The notes under the pieces were generated by a model. It worked only from the letters and a program-made list of their open reading frames with translations, was not told the origin of the DNA and searched no databases. The position numbers were made by a program, and so were the translations under genes. Of a DNA stretch of 64,000 nucleotides, positions 19,729-30,004 are shown piece by piece (position 1 is the first letter of the stretch; each line of letters starts with the position of its first letter). Location: the NCBI RefSeq assembly GCF_022763245.1, contig NZ_JALEGV010000041.1, positions 419,223 to 483,222 on the forward strand, written 5' to 3'. This stretch comes from Oricola sp. GTDB taxonomy: Bacteria; Pseudomonadota; Alphaproteobacteria; Rhizobiales; Rhizobiaceae.

Positions 19729-19751
19729 AACCCCGTTTGGACGAATGAAAA

Positions 19752-21290
19752 ATGAGCCAGGCATCCGAAGCCACGCATGAAAACGTCGCGCATCGCGGCC
19801 TGATCACCGTCTCGATCATGCTGGCGACGATCATGCAGGTGCTCGACACCACCATCGCCAACGTCGCCCTGCCGTCAATGACCGGCGACCTTGGCGCCTC
19901 CCAGGACACCATCACCTGGGTCCTGACCTCCTATATCGTCGCCGCCGCCATCGCGACGCCGGTGACCGGCTGGCTGTCGGACCGGTTCGGCCGGCGCGAA
20001 CTGTTTCTCGCCACGATCACAGGCTTCACGGTGACGTCGATGCTCTGCGGCCTGTCCTGGAGCCTGGAGAGCATGGTGCTCTTCCGTCTCCTGCAGGGCT
20101 TGTTCGGCGCCGCGATCGTGCCGCTCTCCCAGACCTTCCTGCTCGACATCAACCCGCGCGAGCGCCACGGCCAGGCGATGGCGATGTGGGGCGCCGGCAT
20201 CATGGTCGGGCCGATCATCGGGCCGACGCTGGGCGGCTGGCTGACCGAGGCCATGAACTGGCGCTGGGTGTTCTTCATCAACCTGCCGGTCGGCATCGTC
20301 GCCTTTCTCGGCTGCGCCGCCTACCTGCCGAAGGTCGCGGTGCGGCTGCGCGGCTTCGACTTCTTCGGCTTCGCCATGCTGTCGCTCGGCGTCGGCGCCC
20401 TGCAATTGATGCTGGATCGCGGCGCCGAGGTCGACTGGTTCTCCGCCGCCGAGATCTGGATCGAGCTGGGCCTGTGCGTGACCGGTTTCTGGGTCTTCAC
20501 GATCCATCTGGCCACCGCGCGCGACCCCTTCATCGACCCGACGATCTTCCGGGACCGCAACTTCGTCACCGGGCTGATCTTCATCTTCGTCGTCGGCATC
20601 GTGCTGCTCGCCTCCATGGCGCTTCTGCCGCCGATGCTCTCGACCCTGTTCGGCCATTCCACGGTGCTCACCGGGCTGGTGATGGCCCCGCGCGGCGCGG
20701 GGACGATGATCTCGATGATCCTCGTCGGGCGGCTGGTTCGCATGGTCGACGCCCGTGTCCTCGTCGTCTCCGGCCTGCTGATCACCGCCTGGTCGCTGCA
20801 CATGATGACCGGCTTCACGCCGCAGATGGACGACAGCATCATCATCGTCTCCGGCATCATCCAGGGGCTGGGCCTCGGCCTCGTCTTCGTGCCGCTCTCG
20901 ACGGTGGCCTTCGCGACGCTCGCCCCGCAATACCGCACGGATGCGGCAAGCCTGTTCTCGCTGGTCCGCAACATCGGCTCGTCGATCGGCATCTCCATCG
21001 TCACGGTGATGCTGACCCGCAACATGCAGATCAACCACGCCGAACTGTCGACCGCGATCTCGCCCTTCAACCCGGCCCTTGGCGCGGTCTTGCCGGGCGC
21101 GCAGGCCGGCGACCCGCTCTCACTGTCGATCATGGAGAGGCTGGTCTCCGCCCAGGCGCTGATGATCGCCTATGTGGACGATTTCAAGCTGATGATGATG
21201 ATCACGCTCGCCGCCGTTCCGCTGGCCCTGTTCCTGCGCAAGCCGAAGGCCGCACCCCCCGGCGCAGCCGCGATGGCGCACGCCGAATAG
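19752..21290 (+). CDS. EmrB/QacA-type MFS drug exporter (DHA2, 14 TM)
   Basis: A 512-aa major facilitator of the DHA2 family with fourteen predicted helices. Motif D-like LDTTIANVALPSM in helix 1, motif A GWLSDRFGRRELF in the loop after helix 2, and motif C-like GPIIGPTLGGWLTE in helix 5 are all visible. It exports lipophilic compounds by proton antiport and would work with the EmrA-like adaptor encoded before it. The gene has a weak ribosome binding site and is separated from the adaptor gene by a structured 96-base gap. A hairpin lies 12 bases after its stop. Confidence 0.95.
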   Translation: MSQASEATHENVAHRGLITVSIMLATIMQVLDTTIANVALPSMTGDLGASQDTITWVLTSYIVAAAIATPVTGWLSDRFGRRELFLATITGFTVTSMLCGLSWSLESMVLFRLLQGLFGAAIVPLSQTFLLDINPRERHGQAMAMWGAGIMVGPIIGPTLGGWLTEAMNWRWVFFINLPVGIVAFLGCAAYLPKVAVRLRGFDFFGFAMLSLGVGALQLMLDRGAEVDWFSAAEIWIELGLCVTGFWVFTIHLATARDPFIDPTIFRDRNFVTGLIFIFVVGIVLLASMALLPPMLSTLFGHSTVLTGLVMAPRGAGTMISMILVGRLVRMVDARVLVVSGLLITAWSLHMMTGFTPQMDDSIIIVSGIIQGLGLGLVFVPLSTVAFATLAPQYRTDAASLFSLVRNIGSSIGISIVTVMLTRNMQINHAELSTAISPFNPALGAVLPGAQAGDPLSLSIMERLVSAQALMIAYVDDFKLMMMITLAAVPLALFLRKPKAAPPGAAAMAHAE

Positions 21291-21302
21291 GGGCCTCCCC
21301 GT

Positions 21303-21324
21303 CCGGGCCGGCATGCCGGTCCGG
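21303..21324 (+). terminator. Hairpin after emrB-like gene, possible terminator
   Basis: CCGGGCCGGC (21303-21312) and GCCGGTCCGG (21315-21324) form a near-perfect 22-bp palindrome 12 bases after the stop. The following ATACATTTCATTACAATT is only moderately T-rich, so termination strength is uncertain. Confidence 0.45.
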
Positions 21325-21459
21325 ATACATTTCATTACAATTCGACCGCTTGCGCCGCGCCGCGACATCGCCCAGCTAAGGCTTGACGTGGATTAAGGCG
21401 ACGGCCGTCCGCGCGTGAGAGGCTGTCTTCGGCCAACCAACGACAGGGGCGCGAAAAGC

Positions 21460-22728
21460 ATGGCGGACAAGGCGGATATCGAGGCGATCGCGAAGAAGAA
21501 GTCGCGAGGGTCGTCATGGCGCTGGATCGTGGTCCTGGCCGTGATCGCCGTCGGCGGCGTCGCCGCCTGGTCCTGGTTGGGCCAGTCCGAGGAGGCGCGC
21601 GTCGTCCGCTACGACACCTCGCCGGCCACCAGGGCCGACATCGTCGTGACGGTCACCGCCACCGGCACGGTGGAGCCGATCAACACGGTGGAAATCTCCA
21701 GCGAACTGTCGGGCACGGTGCGCTCCGTCAACGCCGACTACAATGACGAGGTCAAGGTCGGCGACGTGCTCGCGTCCCTGGACACCGACAAGCTGGAAGC
21801 CAATGTCGAGCAGGCGACGGCGAGCCTGACGGCGGCGAAGGCCAATCTCGTCGAGGCCGAGGTCACGCTGGAGGAACAGAAGGACGCCTATGACCGGGCG
21901 GTGCGGCTTTCCGACCAGGGCATCTCCTCGCAGGAAACGCTGCTCACCTCCAAGGCCGCCTGGCAGCGCGCGACGGCAGCGCTCGACACCGCCCGGGCGA
22001 ACGTCAAGGTCGCGGAAGCCAATCTCAAGCTCGCCGAGACGGATCTCGACAAGGCCTGCATCTGCTCGCCGATCGACGGCATCGTGCTCGATCGCGAGGT
22101 CGAGGTCGGCCAGATCGTCGCCTCGTCCTATTCCGCGCCGACGCTGTTCGAGCTCGCGGAAGACCTGCGCAGCATGAACCTGACCGTCGACATCGACGAG
22201 GCCGACATCGGCCAGGTGGCTGTCGGTAACAAGGCGAGCTTCACCGTCGAGGCCTATCAGAACCTGGAATTCGACGCCGAAATCACCCAGCTGCGCTTCG
22301 CGCCCGAAACGGTCGACGGGGTGGTCACCTACAAGGGCATTCTCGACGTCTCCAACGAGAAACTGCTGCTCCGGCCCGGCATGACGGCGACGGCGGAAAT
22401 CACGGTCGCCGAACTCATCGACGTGTTGACCGTTCCGAATGCCGCGCTGCGGTTCGCCCCGCCGACTGCCACGCAGGACGATTCCGCCGGCGGGTCGGGC
22501 CTGCTCGGCATGCTGATGCCGAGGCCACCGAGCTTCGGCCAGAGCGGGCCGGCCATCGGTGGTGCCGACGCGGAAGGCATGCGTTCCATCTGGGTCCTGC
22601 GCGACGGCTTGCCCGCCGAAGTCAAGGTGCGCACCGGCTCCAGCGACGGCTCGCGCACCGAGATCGTCGAAGGCGCGCTCGGCGAAGGAGACGCGGTCAT
22701 CACCGACACGGTGGATGGCGGCCGATGA
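21460..22728 (+). CDS. MacA-like periplasmic adaptor of an ABC exporter
   Basis: A 422-aa membrane fusion protein. The ATG at 21460 (MADKADIEA) precedes a signal-anchor helix (WRWIVVLAVIAVGGVAAWSW, about 22-42). The lipoyl halves (EISSELSGTVRSVNADYNDEVKVGD and CICSPIDGIVLDREVEVGQIV) flank a short coiled-coil hairpin, followed by a beta-barrel domain. A Gly/Pro-rich insert lies near residues 350-375. MacA relays substrates and stimulates the MacB ATPase. The stop overlaps the ATPase gene by four bases. A start at 21415 is in frame but less likely. Confidence 0.93.
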   Translation: MADKADIEAIAKKKSRGSSWRWIVVLAVIAVGGVAAWSWLGQSEEARVVRYDTSPATRADIVVTVTATGTVEPINTVEISSELSGTVRSVNADYNDEVKVGDVLASLDTDKLEANVEQATASLTAAKANLVEAEVTLEEQKDAYDRAVRLSDQGISSQETLLTSKAAWQRATAALDTARANVKVAEANLKLAETDLDKACICSPIDGIVLDREVEVGQIVASSYSAPTLFELAEDLRSMNLTVDIDEADIGQVAVGNKASFTVEAYQNLEFDAEITQLRFAPETVDGVVTYKGILDVSNEKLLLRPGMTATAEITVAELIDVLTVPNAALRFAPPTATQDDSAGGSGLLGMLMPRPPSFGQSGPAIGGADAEGMRSIWVLRDGLPAEVKVRTGSSDGSRTEIVEGALGEGDAVITDTVDGGR

Positions 22729-23457
22729 GCGAAGGCGACGCCACGCCGGTCATCTCGCTGCGTTCGGTCACGCGCGTCTATGGCGAGGGTGAGGCAGCGG
22801 TGCGCGCGCTGCGCGGCATCGACCTCGACATCCGCGCCGGCGAATTCGTCGCCATCATGGGGCCGAGCGGCTCCGGCAAGTCCACCGCCATGAACATCAT
22901 CGGCTCGCTCGACACGCCGAGCGAGGGAAGTTACCGCTTCCTCGGCGCCGATGTCGGCGACTTCGACCGCCTGCAGCGCGCCCTTCTGCGCCGCGAATAT
23001 CTCGGCTTCGTCTTTCAGGGCTTCAACCTGCTGGCGCGCACCTCCGCGGTCGACAATGTCGAACTGCCGCTGATCTACAAGGGGATCGGCCGCGCCGAGC
23101 GCCGGGAAAAGGCCATCCGCACGCTCCAGCGCGTCGGCCTCGGTCACCGGCTGGACAAGGATCCCTCCCAGCTGTCCGGCGGTGAGCAGCAGCGCGTCGC
23201 GATCGCCCGCGCCATCGCGTCCGAACCCGCCGTGCTTCTCGCCGACGAGCCGACCGGCAATCTCGACACCGCCCGATCGATCGAGATCATGGAGCTCATC
23301 TCGCAGCTCAATGACGAGGAAGGGCTGACCGTCATCATGGTCACCCACGAGCCGGACATGGCCGAATACGCCAAGCGCATCGTCCACTTCAAGGACGGGC
23401 TGATCGAGGTGGACGGGCTGAACGGAACACCCCGCAAGCCTGCTTTGGAGCACGCCG

Positions 23458-23468
<11 letters not shown>
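22725..23468 (+). CDS. MacB/LolD-type ABC transporter ATPase
   Basis: A 247-aa nucleotide-binding protein. Walker A is GPSGSGKST, the Q-loop is FVFQGFNLL, the signature is LSGGEQQR, Walker B is VLLADEPTGNLD and the H-loop is MVTHEP. The NLD after Walker B and the VRALRGIDLDIRAGEF start are typical of the MacB/LolD group, whose members drive mechanotransmission rather than substrate passage through the membrane. In Escherichia coli MacB the ATPase is fused to the permease; here the two are separate genes, overlapping by 11 bases. Confidence 0.96.
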
Positions 23469-24666
<1,198 letters not shown>

Positions 24667-24973
24667 CAGGATTTTATAGGTTAGTTTTAACCTTTGTTTA
24701 GTGCCCCCGGGTAATGTCCGTCGTCCGGCGACCTCAGGGAACGTCAATCCGAAGTCATGTTTCCGCGCGGCTGCGCTCATTACGGGCGACGACGCGCGGC
24801 CATCGCCGTCTTGTGGCGCGGATGATCGACCTGCTGGCGCGGGCGCACGGCACGGTGCCGCAAGGTAACCGAACCTTCACCAAGAAACCATCCGACGCGC
24901 CACGCGGTCGCGATCTTCAGATTTTCTTCGGCGCGGGTTCGTATTTGAAAGACGGACGAGGCGGGATGTCACC
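24667..24973. other. 307-bp intergenic region before the FecR/CHASE2 genes
   Basis: No convincing gene. It holds a weak AT-rich hairpin after the permease gene (24678-24693) and a short inverted repeat AAGGT/ACCTT in the right half. One open frame from 24714 to 24983 codes for a very basic product that overlaps the FecR start; I do not accept it as a gene. A promoter for the FecR gene must lie here, but no clear -35/-10 pair was found. Confidence 0.6.
24678..24699 (+). terminator. Weak hairpin terminator candidate after the macAB-like operon
   Basis: AGGTTA (24678-24683), GTTT loop, TAACCT (24688-24693), followed by TTGTTT. The stem is only 6 bp and AT-rich, but placed 12 bases after the stop and followed by T-rich sequence. 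Confidence 0.35.
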
Positions 24974-25840
24974 ATGGGCGTGATCAGGTTTTTTGCAGCG
25001 ACGCTTGTGTTGGCGCTGTTTTGCGCCGTAGCGCCGGCGACTGCCGGGCAGTGGACGGTGAAGCGGGTGTCGGCGCCGGCGGTCTACACCGTCGACGGCA
25101 AGACATGGAACAAGGTCGTGAGAGGCATGGAAATGCCGAAAGTGGCCTGGATCAACACCGGCGGTGGCGGGCGCGTGCTGCTGCTGCGTGACAAGGACAC
25201 CATGCTGGTCAACAGCCGCTCGCTTGTTGCCGTGATCGAAAAGGGCAGCAACCGCCGCCCGGTCACCGATCTGCGTCAGCGGTCCGGCTCGGTCACCGTC
25301 GATGTCACGCCGCGAAATTACGACCAGATGACGGTGTCGACGCCCTACATGGCCGCCGTCGTCAAGGGCACGAAGTTCACGGTTTCCTCCGCGCGCGGCA
25401 AGAGCGCACTGCAGGTCCAGCGCGGCCTCGTCGAGGTGCGCAACCTGAAGAGCGGCGCGCGTGCGCGTGTCGGCGCCGGCGGCAAGGCCGAGATCACCGC
25501 GGCGGCCAGCGCCTCGATCAGCCTCACCGGGACCAACACCACGGCCCTGACGGCGGCGACGGCCAACGGCAACGCCTACGGATTGACCAAGGAAAAGACC
25601 AACAATGCCGGCGGGAACGGCAACGGCAACGGGAATGGCAATGCCGGAGGAAACGGCAACGGCAATGCCGGTGGCAACGGGAATGGCAATGCCGGAGGAA
25701 ACGGCAACGGCAACGCCGGTGGCAACGGCAACGGCAACTCGGGCGGAAACGGCAACAGCAATGCCGGCGGCAACGGCAATGGCAACTCGGGTGGCAACGG
25801 CAACGGCAACTCCGGTGGCAATGGCAACGGCAACAACTAG
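24974..25840 (+). CDS. Secreted FecR-domain protein with Gly/Asn repeat tail
   Basis: A 288-aa exported protein. A signal peptide (about 1-24, ending APATAG) is followed by a FecR-type beta-structured domain (about 25-165): VAWINTGGGGRVLLLRDKDTMLVNS, the SVTVDV strand, and the typical MTVSTPYMAAVVKGTKFTV segment. An Ala/Thr-rich linker leads to a C-terminal tail of nine GGNGNGN[A/S] units. It is not a TonB-system FecR, as no sigma or receptor gene is nearby. The downstream gene encodes a CHASE2 receptor; FecR-domain proteins and CHASE2 proteins are often neighbours, so this is probably its periplasmic partner. A 36-base hairpin separates them. Confidence 0.9.
   Translation: MGVIRFFAATLVLALFCAVAPATAGQWTVKRVSAPAVYTVDGKTWNKVVRGMEMPKVAWINTGGGGRVLLLRDKDTMLVNSRSLVAVIEKGSNRRPVTDLRQRSGSVTVDVTPRNYDQMTVSTPYMAAVVKGTKFTVSSARGKSALQVQRGLVEVRNLKSGARARVGAGGKAEITAAASASISLTGTNTTALTAATANGNAYGLTKEKTNNAGGNGNGNGNGNAGGNGNGNAGGNGNGNAGGNGNGNAGGNGNGNSGGNGNSNAGGNGNGNSGGNGNGNSGGNGNGNN
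25607..25834 (+). repeat. 24-bp coding tandem repeats (GGNGNGN units)
   Basis: Nine in-frame units encode AGGNGNGN or SGGNGNGN. Eight are 24 bp and the first is 36 bp, with an extra GN pair of codons. Third-codon positions vary between units, so the array is old enough to have drifted at synonymous sites while the peptide stayed nearly constant. Confidence 0.9.
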
Positions 25841-25875
25841 GCCCCGTTCCTGCCGGCGCATCCGGCGGCGGGGCC
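25840..25875 (+). repeat. Two-part hairpin between FecR and CHASE2-EAL genes
   Basis: GGCCCCG (25840-25846) pairs with CGGGGCC (25869-25875), enclosing a second stem GCCGG (25852-25856)/CCGGC (25862-25866). It starts at the last base of the FecR stop codon and ends just before the AAGGG ribosome binding site of the next gene. There is no T-run; it may act as an attenuating or mRNA-stabilising element. Confidence 0.65.
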
Positions 25876-25888
25876 CGCAAGGGCGCGC

Positions 25889-28678
25889 ATGAAGAGGCGG
25901 GCGCAACGATCTAAAATCCTTGTCGGCGCGACGCTGCTTCTGCTGGTCTTCATTGCACAGAGCCTTTCGTGGCTCGCGCCGCTCGACCGCTTTCTCGCCG
26001 ACAAGCGGTTTTCCTTCCAGAACCGGCCGGTCTCGGGCGAGCTCGTCCTTGTCGCCATCGACAAGAAGAGCATCGACGCCGTCGGCGTCTGGCCCTGGCC
26101 GCGCCAGGTTCACGCCGACATAACCGACCGTCTCCGCGATGCGGGGGCGGCCGAAATCGTCTTCGACATCGACTTCTCCACCCCGTCCGATCCGGCTGGT
26201 GACGCCGCCTTCGCCGCCGCGCTGGAGCGTGCGGGCGGCGTGGTGATCCTGCCCGTCTTTCAGCAGCATTCCGATGCGGGCTCGCCAACGACGGACGTCG
26301 AGGTTACGGCACCGATCGACATCTTCGCCTCGAATGCCTGGTTGGGGTCTGTCACCGTCTACCCCGACGAAGACGGCCAGGTCCGGGTCTTTCCGGCCGG
26401 ATTGCTTTACGACGACGCCTACATCGCTTCCATTCCGGGCACGCTGGCCGGCGAAGAGGGGCGTGACGTCGGCATCGATTTCGGCATCGACGCGGGCGCG
26501 ATCGAGACGATCAGCGCCGCCGACATCCTCGACGGCAGTTTCGATCCTGCAGAGATCGCCGGCAAGATGGTGCTGGTGGGCGCCTTTGCAACCGAATTGC
26601 GCGATGTCTTCGCGGTGCCGAAACTGGACCAGATCGCGGGCGTGACCCTGCAGGCGCTGGCGACCGAAACCTTGCTGGCCGGCCGAAACCTCGTGCGCAT
26701 CGATCCGATGACGGTCGCCGTGCCCGCCTTCATCGCCCTTCTGATCCTGCTCGTCGCCCTCCGGCGCCAGACGCCGCTGCAAACCGTCGCGACCTTCGCG
26801 ACCATCCCCGTCATTGCCGAGGTGGCGGCGATCGTCATTTACCTGCATCTCGGCGTCATGGTGCCGACAGCCTTCGTCCTCGTGGCGGCGTTGACCGCGC
26901 TCGGCGCGCATTCCCTGGCGATGACGGAACTGTTCCGCACCATCTCGCGCGAGGCGCAGGACGATGCCCACAGCCTGCGCCAGGTGTTGCAGCAGGTCGT
27001 GCACGACAATTTCGACGCCATCGTCGTGACGGACGAATCCGGCCAGGCGCTGCAGGTCAGCGAGGCGGTGCGCGACGTCTTCGACCTGGGTGGCGCGCTT
27101 CCGCGCACCGGCACGGCTGCGGCGGCCTTCCTGCCCGAGCGCATCGCCGCCGACCTCGCAGCGGCGATCGCGGCCGCGCGCACCGGCCATGTCGACGTCC
27201 CCCGCACCAGCACGGCCTACATCCTCGCGCGCGACGGATCGCGCCGCGCGGTCGAATACACCATCGGCATTTCGAAGGTGACGCATGCCGATCCCTCGAC
27301 CGGCCCGATCGTCGCCTGCCTCACGGCGCGCGACGTCACCGACCGGCTCTCCTACGAGGCGAAACTGCGCCGGATGTCGGATTATGACGACATGACCGGC
27401 ACGCAGCGCCGCCACGCCTTCATCGACACCGTCGCCGCCGTCATGTCAGGGGAGGAGGCCTGCGGACATGCGATCGTCGCCTTCAACCTGCACCGTTTCA
27501 AGACGGTCAACATCGCGCTCGGCCGCGACACCGGGAACATGGTGCTTTCGGCGGTCGCCGACAGGCTGCGCGGCACGGACGGGCACATTCGCGCCGTCGC
27601 GCGGCTCGGCGGCGACACCTTCGCCGTGCTGCTGGCCGACATCGCCGACGAAACCGCCGCACTGGCTGCAGCCGACGACATCGTCCACCGGATCAGCGCG
27701 CCCTATCCGGTGGCGCATGGCAGCGCCAAGGTCGGGGTTCAGGCCGGCGTGACGCTGTCGCAGCGCATCGCCGGCGAGGCCGTCGATGCGGAGGCCATGC
27801 TCGATCGCGCCGAGATGGCGCTCGACGAGGCCCGCCTCTCCAGCGGGTCCAAGGTCGTGTTCTTCGACAGCAACCTCGCCGCCCAGCGCACCCGCAGCCG
27901 CGTCATCGAGCGCGATCTCTGGCAGGCGCTGGATCGCGGCGAGATCCATCTCGCCTATCAGCTCCAGGTCTCCCTGTCCGACCATGCGCCGCGCGGCGCC
28001 GAAGCGCTCCTGCGCTGGACCCATCCCGAACTGGGCATCGTCGCCCCGGACGAGTTCATCGGCATCGCCGAGGCCAACGGCTTCATCGGCGCGCTCGGCC
28101 GCTTCGTCTTGTTCACCGCCTGCCGCGAAGCCGCCGCCTGGCCCCTGCCGATCTCCGTCGCCGTCAACTTCGCCCCCCAGCAATTCGCCAACAACGACAT
28201 CGTCGACCAGGTCCGCCAAGCCCTCTCCGAAACCGGGCTCGACCCTGCACGGCTGACGATCGAACTCGTGGAAAGCGAGTTTCTGGAAACAGAATCCACG
28301 GTGCTTGAGCACATCATGACGCTGCGCGCGCTCGGGGTGTCGATCGCGCTCGACGATTTCGGGACCGGCTACTCAAGCCTCGGCTACCTGTCGAATCTGC
28401 GCTTCGACAAAATCAAGATCGACAAGCAGTTCACCCGCGATCTCGCGACGAATGTGGAAACCCAAGGCATCATCCGCTCGGTCGCGGTGCTGGGCGAGGC
28501 ATTTGACATGACCATCGTGTGCGAAGGCGTGGAAACGCGCGAACAGGAGGCGCTTTTGCGCCTGATAGGCTGCGACGAGGGCCAGGGCTATCTGTACGCC
28601 CGGCCGCTCGATTCCATGGCGTTTCGCGTACTCATCGAGGAGTGGGCCGGGTTCCCCGGGCAGCGTGCACTCGCGTGA
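25889..28678 (+). CDS. CHASE2-PAS-GGDEF-EAL cyclic-di-GMP signalling protein
   Basis: A 929-aa membrane receptor. Transmembrane helix 1 (about 10-30), a periplasmic CHASE2 domain (about 35-265; FVPLAID-like LVLVAIDKKSID), three helices (about 276-345), a PAS-like domain (about 365-485), a GGDEF domain (about 498-655) and an EAL domain (about 670-920). The GGDEF site is degenerate: the signature is GGDTF (574-578) and the metal-binding region reads AFNLHRFKTVN. The EAL domain keeps E705, E792, D822/D823, K843, E879 and Q899, so phosphodiesterase activity is expected. It probably senses a signal via CHASE2 and the FecR partner, then degrades cyclic-di-GMP. Confidence 0.93.
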   Translation: MKRRAQRSKILVGATLLLLVFIAQSLSWLAPLDRFLADKRFSFQNRPVSGELVLVAIDKKSIDAVGVWPWPRQVHADITDRLRDAGAAEIVFDIDFSTPSDPAGDAAFAAALERAGGVVILPVFQQHSDAGSPTTDVEVTAPIDIFASNAWLGSVTVYPDEDGQVRVFPAGLLYDDAYIASIPGTLAGEEGRDVGIDFGIDAGAIETISAADILDGSFDPAEIAGKMVLVGAFATELRDVFAVPKLDQIAGVTLQALATETLLAGRNLVRIDPMTVAVPAFIALLILLVALRRQTPLQTVATFATIPVIAEVAAIVIYLHLGVMVPTAFVLVAALTALGAHSLAMTELFRTISREAQDDAHSLRQVLQQVVHDNFDAIVVTDESGQALQVSEAVRDVFDLGGALPRTGTAAAAFLPERIAADLAAAIAAARTGHVDVPRTSTAYILARDGSRRAVEYTIGISKVTHADPSTGPIVACLTARDVTDRLSYEAKLRRMSDYDDMTGTQRRHAFIDTVAAVMSGEEACGHAIVAFNLHRFKTVNIALGRDTGNMVLSAVADRLRGTDGHIRAVARLGGDTFAVLLADIADETAALAAADDIVHRISAPYPVAHGSAKVGVQAGVTLSQRIAGEAVDAEAMLDRAEMALDEARLSSGSKVVFFDSNLAAQRTRSRVIERDLWQALDRGEIHLAYQLQVSLSDHAPRGAEALLRWTHPELGIVAPDEFIGIAEANGFIGALGRFVLFTACREAAAWPLPISVAVNFAPQQFANNDIVDQVRQALSETGLDPARLTIELVESEFLETESTVLEHIMTLRALGVSIALDDFGTGYSSLGYLSNLRFDKIKIDKQFTRDLATNVETQGIIRSVAVLGEAFDMTIVCEGVETREQEALLRLIGCDEGQGYLYARPLDSMAFRVLIEEWAGFPGQRALA

Positions 28679-28708
28679 CCGGGGGCATCTGACCGCGCCG
28701 GCGATTTC

Positions 28709-30004
28709 CTATCGGTCCCAGGCCTCTGCGCCCAGCGACAAGGCGACGCGAAAGCCGACGACGTTGCTGCGAATGTCGAGCGCTTCCGTCGGTCCCTGGA
28801 CCATCTCCATCTGTGGATCGTAGCCGAATGTCATGCGTGCCGAGGACCGCATCGCGACATAGAGCGAGACGTAGTCGCCGCTTCGAGCGGCGAACAATTG
28901 GCATGTGAGGCTGCGCACCGGCGATCCGTCGGTGGGGGCGGTCGCGTAGTCGGGGAGCCAGCAATCCTGCAGCATCTCCTGGACATTTCCAGCCATGTCA
29001 TAAAGCCCCCACGGATTGGGGCGATAGCTGCCCACTTCGGCGGTCCAGTCGGCGCGGACTGCTTCGGCGCAAGGCGCCGCCTCGCCGGCCTGGTAACCTG
29101 ACGCCTTGTCGGCGAAATTGGCGTAGCCGCATGCATGCGAGAGATCGTTACCCCAGAACGCAACGGAGGAGGTGCCGGCACGTGCGGCATATTCCCATTC
29201 GGCCTCTGTCGGCAAACGGTAGGCGTGACCGGTCTTGCCGCGCAGCCATTTCAGGTAACCGAGAACCTCGTTGCGCGAAACGCAGACGGCCGGCTGGCGC
29301 GGTTGCACCGGCATGCCCGGTTGGGCATAGGAACCGTCGGTGATGTAAACGAAATAGGGGCCGTAGATGTCCTTGCTGGACTCCGGATGGCGCGTCCCTG
29401 AAAACTTCTCGGCAAGCGGGCCAGCCTCCGCCAGACGCACGCCACATATCCCGGCGGTGGGGGCGTTGGTTGCTTGTATGTAGGCGTCGAACTCGGCGAC
29501 TGTGACCTCGAACTTGCCGAGCGCGAAGGGGTAGCGGATCGTGACCTGGTGGCGGGGTTGTTCCTGCGGGACGAAGCCGATGAAGGCGTTGTCCTGCTCG
29601 GTTTCCGTGGCGCCCATCTCGAAGCTGCCGGGCGCGATCATGACCATTTCCGGACAGTCCTCGCAGCCGCGGAACGTCTGTCCCGCGACGACGTCGAGGG
29701 TGTCTTCCGGCGCGACCAGCGGCGCGGCGCGGCCGAGGAGGATGTCGATCTGCGCCTCGGTCAGCGCGCCGGTCTGCGGCTGGCCGATGGAGCCCTGGAA
29801 GTCGCGGATCGCCGCCTCGGTCTTCGGCCCGAAGATCCCGTCCGGCGTGCCGACGGGAAAGCCCTTGTCGTTGAGGCCCTGCTGGATCTCGCGGCGTTCG
29901 TCGCGCGTCTCCTGCGCATGGACGGTCGAGAGCAGCGCGATCTGGGCGACAAGTCCGACGACCACCGAGACGATGAGCATGTAGGCGAAGCGGCTCGAAC
30001 GCAT
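28709..30004 (-). CDS. Periplasmic SUMF1-like protein with peptidoglycan-binding domain
   Basis: A 431-aa protein with a signal peptide or anchor (about 1-30), a PG_binding_1 domain (about 35-90; IQQGLNDKGFPVGTPDGIFGPKTEAAIRDFQ) and a formylglycine-generating-enzyme-like domain (about 110-420; MVMIAPGSFEMG, RLPTEAEWEYAARAG, NPWGLYDMAGNVQEM). The usual RGGSW motif and catalytic cysteine pair are not recognisable near the C-terminus (SLTCQLFAARSGDY instead), so it is more likely a binding protein than an active sulfatase-maturing enzyme. It is convergent with the CHASE2-EAL gene, 30 bases away. A role at the cell wall is inferred only. Confidence 0.85.
   Translation of the reverse strand: MRSSRFAYMLIVSVVVGLVAQIALLSTVHAQETRDERREIQQGLNDKGFPVGTPDGIFGPKTEAAIRDFQGSIGQPQTGALTEAQIDILLGRAAPLVAPEDTLDVVAGQTFRGCEDCPEMVMIAPGSFEMGATETEQDNAFIGFVPQEQPRHQVTIRYPFALGKFEVTVAEFDAYIQATNAPTAGICGVRLAEAGPLAEKFSGTRHPESSKDIYGPYFVYITDGSYAQPGMPVQPRQPAVCVSRNEVLGYLKWLRGKTGHAYRLPTEAEWEYAARAGTSSVAFWGNDLSHACGYANFADKASGYQAGEAAPCAEAVRADWTAEVGSYRPNPWGLYDMAGNVQEMLQDCWLPDYATAPTDGSPVRSLTCQLFAARSGDYVSLYVAMRSSARMTFGYDPQMEMVQGPTEALDIRSNVVGFRVALSLGAEAWDR

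Noticed and set aside
24714-24983. Possible 89-aa basic protein before the FecR gene
   Set aside because: Overlaps the start of the FecR gene, lacks a ribosome binding site and has no motif; more likely leader or promoter sequence.
25607-25834. 24-bp tandem array examined as a CRISPR or non-coding repeat
   Set aside because: Units are contiguous without spacers, in frame, and code for GGNGNGN repeats in a secreted protein.
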